Numbered from the stretch's first letter, positions 47,818-60,206 are shown. The stretch: DNA of 64,000 nucleotides from Lingula anatina (GCF_001039355.2 NW_019773836.1:360539-424538); one strand, 5' to 3'. Numbers and translations are program-made. Notes: generated from the letters alone by a model not told the origin.

Positions 47818-49699
47818 GTAAGTGAATACGAGTGTGCCACAATTTTATGTGTCAAATAACTGACTCAAAGGCACAAAATAACCTTAACATTTTCCAGAGA
47901 TGTATTCCATGCATTATATTTATCAACTATTTATATTATATCCAAAACCGTTGAAAGAATTACAATCCATAAACGCGTGTTTGAGTTCTAAGTCTTTTTT
48001 GGTTTTGTTTTACATTAGAAATAGAGATTGAGACTGTTGCAGTTCATTTTTGACGTTGGAAATAAGAAGTTTAAAACTCGAAAGCGGGATGAACCGATTG
48101 AAATATTATTCAAGGTTTTGGATTGGATATACATAAGTGATAAGGGGGAAACTGTCGAAAAATCCAGGGAAAATTCATTTATTTACATAAAGGTCTATCG
48201 TGCATCGTATGCCTTAAAAGTAGGGTTCTCGTTAGTAATCGTCGTCAGTAATCAGTAAACACAGGTGCCAGTAGTTTGCGTTATTAATTTAGAAAAGTAC
48301 CCAAAAGCTAACGTTAACCATAAGGGCTATGGAAAGTTGAAGATTTCTTGATAGATGACAACACGATACAAGTTTTGTTCGGAAGCCCACAACATTTTAG
48401 TTTTGTGCTTGGCTCTTGAGATAACGACACGCAAGTTATATTATTATACACCAGTTATATTTTACAAGGGAATAATCATACTGAAATTTTGGAGTGAACA
48501 ATGTTACAGTAGGTAAGCAATACTTAACGTAACATACAGACTATTGACTATGTTTCCCCGAACTGAATAGGGCGACTTGAAGCAGATTACTACCATGGCC
48601 CATAGGAGCCTACGCGTGCGTCTTTTAGACGCCCCTTAACATACAAAGAAAACATGCACCGCGTCTATTTCGTATGTTATCAAGCCCTATAGCAGCGGAA
48701 CTGACACGGCCTTTGCCACGTCCGTCTTTTACTACAGAGCTTCGAGACCCGAAAATGACATGACTGAGTGTGTTTCGCCACATGCTGAACTGCATAGATG
48801 CGAGAATCACACAACCCATGTCGCGTTCGTCTCTTTGAGCTTGAAATGGCTATATTATAAAGCTCGAAATTCACATGGTCATGTCATGGTCATTCACTAA
48901 GGCCCATGGATGCGAAATTGACCAGAACCACGCTGCATTTGTCTTATATTGTGCATCTTATAAAACACGTAATTGACATATAGTCATGCTTATTTCATAA
49001 CTTCCTGGCTCCCTTAAATGCAAGATTGCATGATTTTTATAACATAGCCATTTGAAGCTCAAAGATCCACAGTAAGAGACGAACGCGACATGGGTCGTGT
49101 CTATCTCGCATCTATGGAGTTCAGTAAGTGGCGAAACAGACTCGGTCATGTCATTTTTGGGGCTCAAAGCTCTGAAGTAAAAGACGAATGCGGTATGGGC
49201 CTTGTCAATTCCGCTGCTATAGGACTTAATAACATACGAAATAGACACGGTGGATGTCGTTTTCGCATGTAAAAGGGAGTCTAAAAGACGCACGCGTAGG
49301 CTCCTATGGGCCATGGTAGATAACCCGACCACGCACGCTGCTGCTGTATACCTATAGGCGAACCGCAAGTGTTCTGGCAAACAACAACAGATACAGGCCA
49401 AATGTGGCTTGGGTTAAATAAGCTGAAACACATTTTCCCGTGTCGAATTCAACAATTACATTACTGATGTATGTAAAAACACTTGTCAAAACACGTGTAA
49501 TTAAGTAGCGATACCTGTTCTTAAATTACGTTTTTCACTTTCCTTAATCGTTTTCTTTTTTTTTCTTTTTTTTTCTCACTTTTTCCACAACAAGCCTCTA
49601 ATCATCAGAAATAAGACTCGAACCAAATACTGTAAAAACCTGCAGATTATTTGTAGCCAACGTGTTGTTAACTGCCTTTTGTTTAATCCTGTCGTACGA

Positions 49700-49742
<43 letters not shown>

Positions 49743-52700
49743 NNNNNNNNNNNNNNNNNNNNNNNNNNNNNNNNNNNNNNNNNNNNNNNNNNNNNNNNNN
49801 NNNNNNNNNNNNNNNNNNNNNNNNNNNNNNNNNNNNNNNNNNNNNNNNNNNNNNNNNNNNNNNNNNNNNNNNNNNNNNNNNNNNNNNNNNNNNNNNNAAA
49901 AAAAAAAAAAAACTTGCCATAGAGAGGTTCTAGATTTAACAAATAAGCCGCCGAAGTACATACATGTCTGCCTTTGATCGTCACCTTTGAAAATGCCTAT
50001 TTTTGACAACAGATAGTGATAAATTTATTAATCGCCAACGAAAAACTTGAAGTCTCTTCAGTTTTTTTTTCATTTTCGAGTACTCTGGGGAGCATGTAAT
50101 CTAACCTTAACAGTGTAACCATCAGTTTAGCTTGAGATTTTGTCTAATTTTAGGCGCAGATGAAAGAAACAATGATATATAGACAGGAGACCAAAATGAC
50201 CAAGTCTATGTCAATTTGCCTAGGATCTATTCCATATGGCATCAATGACGGTCATAGATTGTATTTAAAGAATCCATTGCAAGGAGTTGAATGGGTGCAT
50301 CCAATTACCTCTATGACAAATGAAAAGTACATTTGTATAAATGGCCATTAATTCTAAACACTAATTCCATGTTCTGAGTAGAAGAATTATGTTGCAATAC
50401 GCTCCATTTTTTATAGTCGGGGGTTTCCGGGTTAAGGCCGTCAAGCACAGGCTTATCGCCGCCTGTCCCCATTAAGATAATGCCTCATAAACTAGCTACC
50501 GCTTAATCTTATATTGTTTAATAACAATGTGATTGATGTAACTGATACCCCTGTCTGTATATGCCTTTAGCAGTGAATGGCGGATAACGAGATAGACGGC
50601 AATATGTGGACACGTCCTCGTTCCGTCTCGGAACTGCTCCAACTGATAAAGCGTGTTGTACGTGTCCCGCATTTTCGAAATTATGACTTGCTCTGGTTGA
50701 AGTAAGCATTCTTTGGCACTTATTCCGACTTCTGTAAAAGTTAAGGTTGGCTGCTTTATGTAAAAAATGTCAAATCTGCCTCGTTTTAATGTGCGTTTAT
50801 TTTTTTTTTATAATTATCTAATTAATTTAATTAGTTATGCTTGGAAAAAGTGCGTTTTCAAAATACGCCTTTCCTCTGTCTCACCTACGTGGAACACCGT
50901 CGGCTTGCAAATCTGAAAATGTCATTGTCGACATTGTTTTAATAATAATAATAATAATAATGAGGAGATAACCAGGCTTCGAGGTTTTTTAAAAAAGGCA
51001 AAGATTTGGCAAACATTTGCACGCTAAAGAACAAGAAACATTTGGGTAAAGGGGATCGTTGACCGTTGCAAAACTGCAAAATACGATTCTGCTTTGTGAA
51101 AACACCAGGTAAGAAGAGGATGAAGAAACATCGATATAATTGTAAATGGTGTTCGTCTACGTTTATATATGATGGATAGGTTTCTCAACGGCTTTGACTA
51201 AGCTATATCTATTTGCTAAATGGAACTTTTTTGTCGAGATTTTCATGATTTGTTTTTTGTGCTTTAAAGGTGTAACACGCATTGCATGCCGCGAAGAACA
51301 TCAGTCAACGCACGCGAAAATGACTTGTGTAGAACGAAGGCCAAAGCGTTATATTAATTTACAATCGATGTGTACTTTAAGCGTTTATTAAGTCAGCAAG
51401 CACTGTGCTTGTGGGACTGGTTGGGACAAAGCCCCTGGTTGTGCTTAATCAATATTCTAAAACACGAAACGCGGTCATTACAAGTTGTTTTAAAGCGGAA
51501 AAGATGAAATAGAAGGAAACAATGCGTTTCGATTCCGGATCCGATTACCTGCCAATTATAAACATTGATTTACTTCCTGTGTCCAACCACTGCCATGTTT
51601 TAAATTTTGGAGGTGCTGGGAGAGTCGCGAGGCGGTGCGGGAACATGTTTTCTTAAATGAATACAAGTTTCCGAATTCCAGCAAGTGCCCCCCCCCTCCA
51701 ACCCCAGTTGCAGACTGTTTATATTCAAATTGGGTGAACAAAATGATTTAAAAAGGTAAACAATATGTAAATTTATCTGAAAAATAGTGATAACGCTTTC
51801 CTTTTATTAATACTTACAAAATATAGATTGAAAATAAAGATTAAAAGGGATTGTTTGTATATCAAAACGTTACAATTTTGTCCAGAGTGACGGTAACCAC
51901 CGTTTACAGTGAAACGGAAGATTATGTCTAATAATGAAGACTTTTAAGGCACTCAATCAACGTAAAACTTTACATGGCAAACTTTTAATTTTTTTTCTGG
52001 AAATTCCAACAGTCTGACCTCAAACATCAAGTTATAGCATGTTCAAAATCCTTTCACAGAACAAGAATTCATAAACCCATTTTGGAATTTATTGTTCGTA
52101 GTCTTGAATCAATGTATATTTCTCGTAGTAGAGATACAGACCTGAAATTCACTCATGGTGGTAAAGTTTAGGAGTTTAGAACCCTAAAATAGTTTTTTTA
52201 ATAATCATTTTCTCAACGTTTCTCGATATAGCACACGCTGGTGATAAAGAGAAAATGTTGAAATTACCAGGAAAACTGATTTTCCCATAAAAGGTCTTTT
52301 ACGCATTTTTGTGTTTTGGATAGATCCTGCAATTCCCATACCAAGCAACTCTCCAACAAGACTCTTTATAACATTTTAAGTGAAACATAATCACGTGGAA
52401 AGAGTAGCTATTTACCCCCTTCAGAATTGATACAAAGAGACCTGCCGTACAGGACAAACTGTCTAAAAACCATCAGTGTCTGGTATATATTTCGTATCTC
52501 GAGTAAAATTGAACTTTAGGACAGATGAACCGATGAAAATGCAAGCTAAATTAACCAATTTCTGAAACTAAACAACAAATTGCTATCCATTTGTTAGGCA
52601 ACTACAAAATCTGTATTTGATTTACAGACCATTTCCAAGAACATGTACTTCCTTACCTCGCCAAATTCTCCAAGGGAATGTGTCTCTAAAAGAGGCGAGT

Positions 52701-53815
52701 GCTTGCGTCCTTAGAACGAGTCTTTTTTGAAATAAATGAACTGAATTGTTGTGAGTTGCACCATCATTTGCGACATTAAAGCAGGTATATATTTTCCCCG
52801 TATGCCCATAGTCTGAAGAACAGGGATATAATTAGGCGTGACCTGTCAGATTAACTCACCCATGTCGTGATTTATACAACATATAATCGGCTTCTCTTGG
52901 CTCAAGAGGCGCCCAATACCTAATTAGGTTTGGTTTTTTTTCTCTATAATGAATCCGTGAACAAATAAAATAAATAATGTTATTTTGCACTGGTATGGGA
53001 TATATGATAGTTTTATATATGTTTTTTTATGAAAGTATGGAAGTTGAACCGTGATACAAGCTGAAAAGTATACAAAGCAAATAACAAAACAGGCATAACC
53101 ATTGCTAATTTAGGTTTATTATCTAATCTTGCAGTAAACAACAGACTCCACAATTTCAGTCTCATCCCGACCATTTTGAGACTACATTTTAAGTCTCATG
53201 TAGTTCTTGTTCACAAAATGGAGTTGGTGTTAGGAATCAAGGCAATGTTTTTTTTCAAAATCAAAAAGGCACAGATATTGGTAACGTTAACTCTTCTCAT
53301 TTCTTGCAGCTGCTCACAACCAATTACAGTAAACTTTACAGCTAACACGTACGCTTAGTTAAAGAGCCAAATTGTAAATTTTCTGCAGCATATGTGATAG
53401 TTTACGCTACAAAGTGATTCCAATAACGTTAGTGTTCCCAGATGTCCCGGCCATATGTGTTTTTGTTCGCCAAACCTTTCCAGTGGGGGGATTTAGGGTG
53501 GTGTCAGGGGGGTCCTGACCACCCCTTCGATTTCTGAAAAAAAAATCACACCAATGGTCACTTCTTGAAATGACTAGCTGAATCATAGTTCTAAACCGTA
53601 CCAAATGGCACCGTTCGCCCTCTAAAACACCAAATATTTTCATTGGAGGTCGGCTTCGCATCCGCGGACCCCCCTTCAAATAATCCTTGATCCGCCCCTG
53701 CACCCGTATTGTAGGTGATTAAATATACATGTACACTATTTATCTATCGTCGTGCAGGTTTCGAAATAAATCAATACACTGTCTGGAAAAAGGTTTAAAA
53801 ACAAGGACATGCTTG

Positions 53816-53861
<46 letters not shown>

Positions 53862-56613
53862 AAGGACGGGCTCCCATAATTTAATGTGATGTGACAATTA
53901 ACTCAACAACAGAAAACGTCTGCCTATTAAGTGTCGAATCTTTGATTTAGTATTAATATTGAAATGCACGATATAATGATGGTTGAAAATACATTATTGT
54001 GTAATTCTAGGTTTGGAAAACGTGCAATGGGTCCCTCGGAATATGGTGGAGGCCTAGACGACGCTGTAAATAACGTCCGATCATCTGTCATAGACCTGTT
54101 AGATTTTAACGGTAAGTATTTCTCACCCTTTCACATATCAGATATAGTCAGGAGTGGTCTCTTTTACTAGTGTCAATCCATGCGTGTTCACGTACGTGTG
54201 CGATTATATATTTGCACGCGTGTGCACTTTTTGGTCAGAAGAACCACAGTCAAACATCCACTGACCAAAGTGACTGAACATGATTGAGACTGTTTCTGGT
54301 GACACGTAATTGTAACTAGGGTAAAACGTAACTGATTCACGTTAACACATCATATCTTGTTCGCTGATCGTCATTTTTCAGTTTGGTATAAATTTAGTAT
54401 GTTAATAGCTTTATGTTGTTACACCGCTATTAAGGATTAATTTGAAGGAGTAGATAAGAGAGACACGAATCAAACACATGTTTCTACCCAAATGGTCTTG
54501 TCAAATCATAATTGTAGTGAATTTATTTGTCCTATAAGAGCAGACTTTGAGAATGTATAGAACGAGCTTCAAACGACTGAAAGCCATGGAGACACACAAA
54601 AACCTTGTCGACGCTTATATGGGTTTTAACTTAACGACGGGAGGATAATCAAAACAAATAGTTGCAAGCAATAATTTGAAGTTTCAGCGTTTCAGCACAT
54701 GCAGTAATGACAGCATTATATTGGATGTTATATGATAAAGTCGTCCACACCATGCCTTACGTAATGAAGCAAGACTTTTAAGTCCAGACTCTTATGTAAA
54801 GTGTGTTTAAGTTCAAAACACTGACGGACGTTCGCCGGTCAAAGGGGGATGACGTCCATGCCCAGTCGTCACTGTCAGTGTGAATCGCATTTCAATTTAG
54901 AGCTTTAAACAGCTGAACTTTTTGCAACAATGGTTAGCTCTTTACCAATTACCTTTGAAGTGGGAAGTCTGGATTGTGGCAACCTGCTATGACGACATTT
55001 AAAGTGAGAAAAAGAATGAGAGTAAAAAAAAAAAAACAAAAAAAAAAAAAAAAACGTCGAATTGGTGTACAATTAACCGACCTGTCCTTAGCGTTTTATA
55101 TCCTGAAACTGAGATTGAAATTAGGATTTTCACCAATCAGAGGTCGTGCAGAACAGAAATGCTTTTGATGTCAAGATAGCCAATATCATTTGCATGATTT
55201 GCGACATCCAACCGCGAAAAAACCATTTGCTTGACTCGGGAGTTATACAGTAGTAAGGCAGTGTCAAGAGGTGAAATTTTATTTGTTTTGATATACTGAG
55301 ATAGTCAATCAAACTCTAGCGGAAGGAAGATAATTTGAAATATATTGCCTTTTGGACGTCACCCAATCTCCCCGATATCGGCATGTTGTTAACTCCATTG
55401 CTGGCACCAACGAAATTGTTTTCTATACCAATGAAGTCGCCTCATCTTTCCCGGAAATCGATTAAAAATCAAGACATTAATTACCTGGGTATTATTCCCT
55501 TTTTCTGGCAAGTTCCCGAAGGTAATACCTCAGCATAGTTATGGGAACATTTAGTACGAAGAAAGTCGAATACAAATAATTATGAGTGTACATTTTCTTT
55601 ATATGTGAAAAAAATGTCAAGTGTCACCTTCCTTTCAGAGTACTTTCATCCAAACGACTTGTATATGGTTGTAAAGATTGGTGTTTCGTTGACAGAGAGT
55701 TGATATTGTTGGAAGTGAAAAAAAAAAAGAAAAAAAAAAGAAAAAGAAATAGGAAAAATGAAACGCAGAGAAGTGAATTAAGCAGCCTGGCCGTTAGTCT
55801 GTGAACCGCAGCTCGTTGACAGCGCTCAAAGTTTTCATTTAATCACAGCCATTTTCGACCTTCTCTGAAGTACGTGTATTTCTGCGAAGCTTGACATGTG
55901 CAAATTTTCCTCAGAAGATCAGATAGATCATTCACTTCACTGACGGCACATCAGACTGGCCGTAGAGAAAGAATTCAATATCTTTTACTCTGGCGTGGAC
56001 AAATCCGGGGTTATATCGACAAAAAGGTGCCTCTGTAACTCGAAAGGAAAACTGAATAAAATGGGTAGCCAGTGGATAGCCATGTACTGTAATAAGTCTA
56101 TTAAAACTCAGTAACACAACAGCTTCTGTGGCTAGTTGTATTAAAAATGACAAACCTGAAGAAGATTTTGCAAAAATCTAGTGAACATATTATGCATTTT
56201 ATAACCGCTGATGCATGGTTCTGTTTCCTCCGTTAAATTAATTGAGAAGAATTAATGAAGGATTGAAAATATTGATATACTGCGACTTCTGAAATGATCC
56301 ACTGAGATAATCTAAGAAAATTATGTCTCAGATTTCTAAGCACATTCTTGTAATTGTTGTCATTGCTGTAAGATATGAAATTTACTCCTCATACCAGTAT
56401 ATTAAAGCGTGTATGGATTCTGTTTTTCGTGGACTTTTTTTAATGATTTAAAAAATCAGTTGCCTTTTTCTTCCTAGTCATCCTTGTCGACATACTCAGT
56501 ATGAATAAATTCTTGTAATTTTTTTCTTTATAGGCGATGGGAAGCTTTCGTCCGCAGAACTAGGATTGGCATACTACTTGGATGAAATTGCTCCCCAGAA
56601 AAAGAGGCGGTAA
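47606..56613 (+). CDS. NPF: Neuropeptide F (NPF/NPY family) precursor with EF-hand-like C-flanking peptide; join(47606..47817,54011..54111,56534..56613)
   Basis: Three coding exons (212+101+80 nt) make a 130-residue secreted prohormone. Residues 1-34 are a signal peptide (hydrophobic core LTLSCIAIALIILTQVL, likely cut CFA|HQ). Residues 35-72 are the mature peptide, about 38 residues. It has a Pro-rich start (P40, P41, P44), an amphipathic helix (AELTEYLRRLNAYYDVV) and the C-terminus GRPRF. Gly73 is the amide donor and K74-R75 the convertase site. This is the layout of invertebrate NPF, a ligand of NPY-type GPCRs that controls feeding and related behaviour. The C-flanking peptide (76-130) contains a canonical EF-hand loop D102-E113 and ends in KKRR. 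Intron 1 splits Arg71 (AG|G), the conserved NPY/NPF intron. Reading into intron 1 meets TAA at once, so unspliced RNA cannot give the amidated peptide. NPF identity is firm; calcium binding is inference. Confidence 0.93.
48591..49318. mobile_element. 728-bp foldback element in NPF intron 1
   Basis: The left end TACCATGGCCCATAGGAGCC (48591) and right end GGCTCCTATGGGCCATGGTA (to 49318) are perfect inverted repeats. Imperfect inversion extends over about 265-bp arms (for example CATGTCGCGTTCGTCTC near 48818 against GAGACGAACGCGACATG near 49076). Frames at 48958-49401 (minus) and 49090-49272 (plus) are shadows. Intronic transcripts of it could form a long double-stranded hairpin. Confidence 0.8.
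49703..49912. other. Assembly gap flanked by A tracts
   Basis: Forty A (49703-49742), 155 N (49743-49897), fifteen A (49898-49912). The true sequence is probably a longer A-rich tract or repeat that was not resolved. Confidence 0.95.
53481..53700 (-). mobile_element. GGCGGATCC-family element, copy 3 (reverse), in NPF intron 1
   Basis: The reverse complement begins CAGGGGCGGATCAAGGATTA and ends CCCCCCACTG. It shares AGAGGGCGAACGGTGCCATT and AGAAATCGAAGGGG with copies 1 and 2. No clear target duplication was found. Confidence 0.7.
53797..53867 (+). mobile_element. Poly(A) retro-insertion stub with target duplication
   Basis: AAAAACAAGGAC occurs at 53797-53808 and 53856-53867. Between them lies ATGCTTGTATT followed by about 40 A. 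This looks like a severely 5'-truncated LINE-mobilised transcript. Confidence 0.6.
54011..54111 (+). CDS. NPF: NPF coding exon 2
   Basis: The acceptor GTGTAATTCTAG is followed by G TTT GGA AAA CGT: the last base of Arg71, then Phe72, the amidation Gly73 and Lys-Arg. It continues AMGPSEYGGG and the helix LDDAVNNVRSSVIDLL, then D102-F103-N104 and the first base of Gly105. The donor is AACG|GTAAGT, phase 1. So the exon carries both the processing site and the first part of the EF-hand loop, which physically ties the two. Confidence 0.93.
54112..56533 (+). other. NPF: NPF intron 2 (2422 bp, phase 1)
   Basis: GTAAGT...TTTTTTTCTTTATAG, with a strong polypyrimidine tract. It interrupts the fourth codon of the EF-hand loop. 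Inside are A-rich tracts (about 55025-55054 and 55720-55745) but no recognised repeat or gene. Confidence 0.85.
56534..56613 (+). CDS. NPF: NPF coding exon 3 (terminal)
   Basis: GC completes Gly105. Then DGKLSSAELGLAYYLDEIAP and QKKRR end at TAA (56611-56613). It completes the EF-hand loop (D106, G107, L109, S110, E113) and supplies the exiting helix ELGLAYYLDEI. The KKRR end would be trimmed by carboxypeptidase, leaving Gln126. Confidence 0.88.
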
Positions 56614-57035
56614 TGGAGCTGTGCGATATATTTTTTGGTATAGGCGGAGCCACCTGTACAAGACGGTCCTGATCCTGAACTTGTTGACACTAGTTGTCCA
56701 TGCAATTCACATCCTTAAAACAGCAGCGATTATGTGACTGAAGGATCATAGTTGAATCTCAGGCATAACACATTATCAACAAATTCTTAAACACCACCTG
56801 CTTTCTCTTAAGCACACTGCCTGTTAAAATAACAACCTTTGGTATGAAAAGATTGATTGATTGTTATTCTGCTCCAGAAAAACCGTTCCGTTCTTGTAAA
56901 AACCTTTGGATAATTCTATTGAACTCTGATCGTTCTTCGATGAAAAAGCGTTCAGAGGACGCTCAGTCTCTCTAAATCAATTAAACCTTCTTTTTCGCTC
57001 AAAGCCCTCGGAAATAAATGTGGTCAGTGCGTTGC
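56614..57035 (+). other. NPF: NPF 3' untranslated region
   Basis: About 400 nt from the stop to just past AATAAA at 57013-57018, which is followed by a GT-rich downstream element (TGTGGTCAGTGCGTTG). Confidence 0.6.
57013..57018 (+). terminator. NPF: NPF polyadenylation signal
   Basis: First canonical AATAAA after the stop codon, with GT-rich sequence right after it. Confidence 0.6.
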
Positions 57036-60026
57036 GAAATCGGACTTATCATTCGCCGCTTTATAATAATTAGCAGTAGTTATTAATGGCCGGAAAAAAA
57101 TCTGGCCTGCAACAGGGAAGGATTAAAAATTCGGACAGGCTGAGCGTTCATTGATCGAGGAACTAAATAATACTAGTGAGAGCTAAAATTGTATTGAGAC
57201 GGTATTGGATATCTTCAATTCAGAATATATTGGTTCATTTTTTTTTGGCGGTGCGGTTTTTCCATTCTTAATTTACTGGTCAAGGAGTAAAATTCACACA
57301 TCTTGGTATATTTATATCTCTATCAAAGTTTCACATCTAAGAGATCCGGAAATGACGGTATTTTGAAAATTCAAATTGATAAGACTGTCTCTCTAACAAT
57401 GTTCTTTCAATAATAATTAATTTAACTTAGCTCTTAATCCAAGGATATCTTTTTGGTATTATTTAATAAATTCAACTCACAAACTAATGCGCCTGGTGTT
57501 GAACAATGAAAGCATGCGTAATATAACAAGCGTATAAGGAATATTTAGTCATCCGTCTTGAATGAACTATTCTCTTTGAAGATGATGACCCGTGACTGAA
57601 TAAATTTCAAAACAAATGTACGTAAGTTGACAAACCCATTCAAAATTTGTGTCCCTTTGAAATAAGTATTCCTTTTTATTCGCTGGATACCATTAGTACA
57701 TACAAATCAATCCTCAATCCATATTACTCGAACTATACAATATCTAGAATGAGTTTTGTGGAATATATATATTTTATATTAGATAATGCTTGTAAACATA
57801 ATTTTAATTGAATCTTGAAATAATTGTCCGGTTCCAGAGGGCCGGAGATACCGGTACATGTACACGTAAGCGAGTTCGGTTATCTGCAGGAAATGGTTTC
57901 TTTTTATAAAATCTTTCTCAATTTTCATGTCCAAAATCAAGAGGACAAATGATAATCATAAACTTTGAACCACATGTAGCAGTATAGTTATTTAAACTGA
58001 TAGAGCTAATGCAATGTCAAAGTTACCTTTCATTTGGTTTCTTTTTCCTTGAAAGAAGAACATTATGAACTTGAAGGTTATTATTAATGTGACGGCATGA
58101 AAACACATAATAGCTTGGCCTTAACGAGGTTCTTCTATACCAAATCGATATAAAAGCACGCGAAGAGAATATGATAAAGGTAGACACAGAGCTACACGTA
58201 GGACGTACAGGGGTACCAGAGATGCTGAAATCTTTTGAGCCATAGACTACCAAAGCCATTCCAGCATACAATTTTTCTACATTTTTTGGCTCCTTTACAT
58301 TATAACATTGCTGGATGCAAGGTTTCAATGATGGTAAAAAATATAGTAGTGAAATTGATAAAATGGATATTAAAAAATCTTTATTTTGTCTTGGCATTCC
58401 TTCCTCACGTCTTACATCTTCTAAATGTAGATATTTACATACAGTTACTATCACACGGACACTGCTAAGTATGGCCTCTTTAACACATCGGACTTTATAT
58501 AGTTGTTCCTATTGACAAACGCATCGAGTTACATTTAATATTCACGGTAAAAAAATATATATCATTTTTCTTTCCCACGCAGCGCAACTGATTACTGCTA
58601 ATTGATTCCGAGTACGTCAAATCCACTTGTAAACCGCCCCCTTAGTTGCAAGGATAAGCAGGGATTATCTTAGAACTAGAGGTCGCTTACGTCATTTATC
58701 CGGTGCCACATGAATAATCCGTTCTCGTGGACAACCCGCTCTGACGGATTATTGATGCAGGGCTTAATAAATTAATAAATCGCCGTCGTTCACTGTTCAT
58801 GCTGCCTACCTAATTGTTGTTCTGGTAATTTTCTCAGTTTTTAAATTTTAATCAAAATTAAATTCTCTTCAAGTTCTTTGAATTGACCAGTGAGACTACA
58901 GCGCATTTTCATCCCAGAGATGTTCTCGGCTCTCAACTAGCGTAAAGTTTCAAGTAAAACATATTTTAATTAGTAAATCAACTGAATATACGACTTCAGC
59001 TTATTATTTTGGACACAACACATTTTAATTAGAAAGATACACGCGATTAATGGTTTCTCTGTAGATTCAGTGAAAAGATAGGATGGATTAAATCCGGATT
59101 ATTTTCGACTTCCAGAAGTGATCTATTTCCCACGATTTGAACGAGGGGTTATTTAGGTAAGCAGTTCGGTATCAATATGAGACGGAATTTAAACCTTGCT
59201 GGCTCAAGGTTTACTACAAGGAGTCAATGAGCTTAATATACGTACTTGTATGCTTTAATGGAAATCATGGGGGATGAAATGACCTTTAAAAAAGGTGCAT
59301 TTGTCGTTCCGACACGCATAATTGTTAACAGCAACGGGGCTTGCAGAACTACTTCATTCATTAGCTATTTCTCAGGCACATGCACCCCCCCTCCAAATCA
59401 CTTTTAGTTGGTCCTTTTTCATGTATGATACTAAATATCGCTTAACTATATTTCTGAATACAATTTTCTCCAACTACTTAATTATCCCTTACTTTGATTG
59501 AACTTTTAATATATCGCTTTGAAATACTAAATACAGACTGACCATAACTCAAAATTGATTACTTCATTTTTTCTCAATTGACCTGAAAGATAAAAAAATG
59601 ATTCAGAAATCACATCATATGTCTGTTCAAAGACCCCGTTAGTGACTCATAAACCAGATACAATACTATAAGGTCCATCTAATTTTTCAAATAATTACCA
59701 ATCAGTCTACGTAATTGCACAAAGAACCATTTAGCACTATCTGTGCGCCTTTTTCACAGTCACTTCAGTCCCGCGCGATGATTTACAGCACTGATGATGA
59801 TAATAAATAGGCAAGTTGCTACTATCAATTATACAGTATAATTTCTACCGCCGCTAAAAGTCTGCCAAGATAATGAAGAAGAATGCAGTTACTTGCACTG
59901 ATGGCTTTGGCATGTCTTTCAATTAAGAATGCAGACCTATTTATCCAGTTTAAAAAGGAAGACAAACCATATGGCACGAAGAGCGCCATTTCACAAAATC
60001 CACTTCCACTCGACTAACCTGATTTA
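57036..60026. other. Non-coding interval
   Basis: A 143-codon minus frame at 58023-58454 is long for this composition, but it has no recognised domain, no start context and no splice support. I leave it unannotated as a gene. Nothing else was recognised. Confidence 0.45.
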
Positions 60027-60206
60027 GGCCCCATTCAGAATAGGGGACTTACTAGTCTGAGGGTCAAATATGGCAACTCACTACAAAGCTTACCTTCTAA
60101 TCCGCTAATAGACACTGAATAGATATCCTGTAGGAAGGTATTCTAGTGGGTCGGCCATATTTGACCCACAGACTAGTTTAGTTAGTCCCCTATTCCAAAT
60201 GAGGCC
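60027..60206. mobile_element. PIF/Harbinger-type MITE, 180 bp
   Basis: The left end GGCCCCATTCAGAATAGGGG is inverted at the right end (GGCCTCATTTGGAATAGGGG when reverse-complemented), flanked by TTA at 60024-60026 and 60207-60209. GGCC-type termini with a 3-bp TTA duplication are the Harbinger signature. The arms extend inward through ACTAGTCTG and GGGTCAAATATGGC. Confidence 0.8.

Larger units (their letters stand above)
47818..54010 (+). other. NPF: NPF intron 1 (6193 bp, phase 2)
   Basis: GTAAGT...TTCTAG. It contains a 728-bp foldback (48591-49318), a 155-N gap (49743-49897) between A tracts, a poly-G/C patch near 51690, a reverse GGCGGATCC element (53481-53700) and a poly(A) stub with target duplication (53797-53867). 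The rest (about 49930-53480) shows no recognisable feature. Confidence 0.85.

Noticed and set aside
48958-49401. 147-codon minus frame in NPF intron 1
   Set aside because: Lies mostly on an arm of the foldback element.
49576-50009. Frames running through the N gap
   Set aside because: Composed of poly-A/poly-T and unknown bases.
58023-58454. 143-codon minus frame
   Set aside because: Long for the composition, but no recognised motif, start context or splice site. Kept only as a note.
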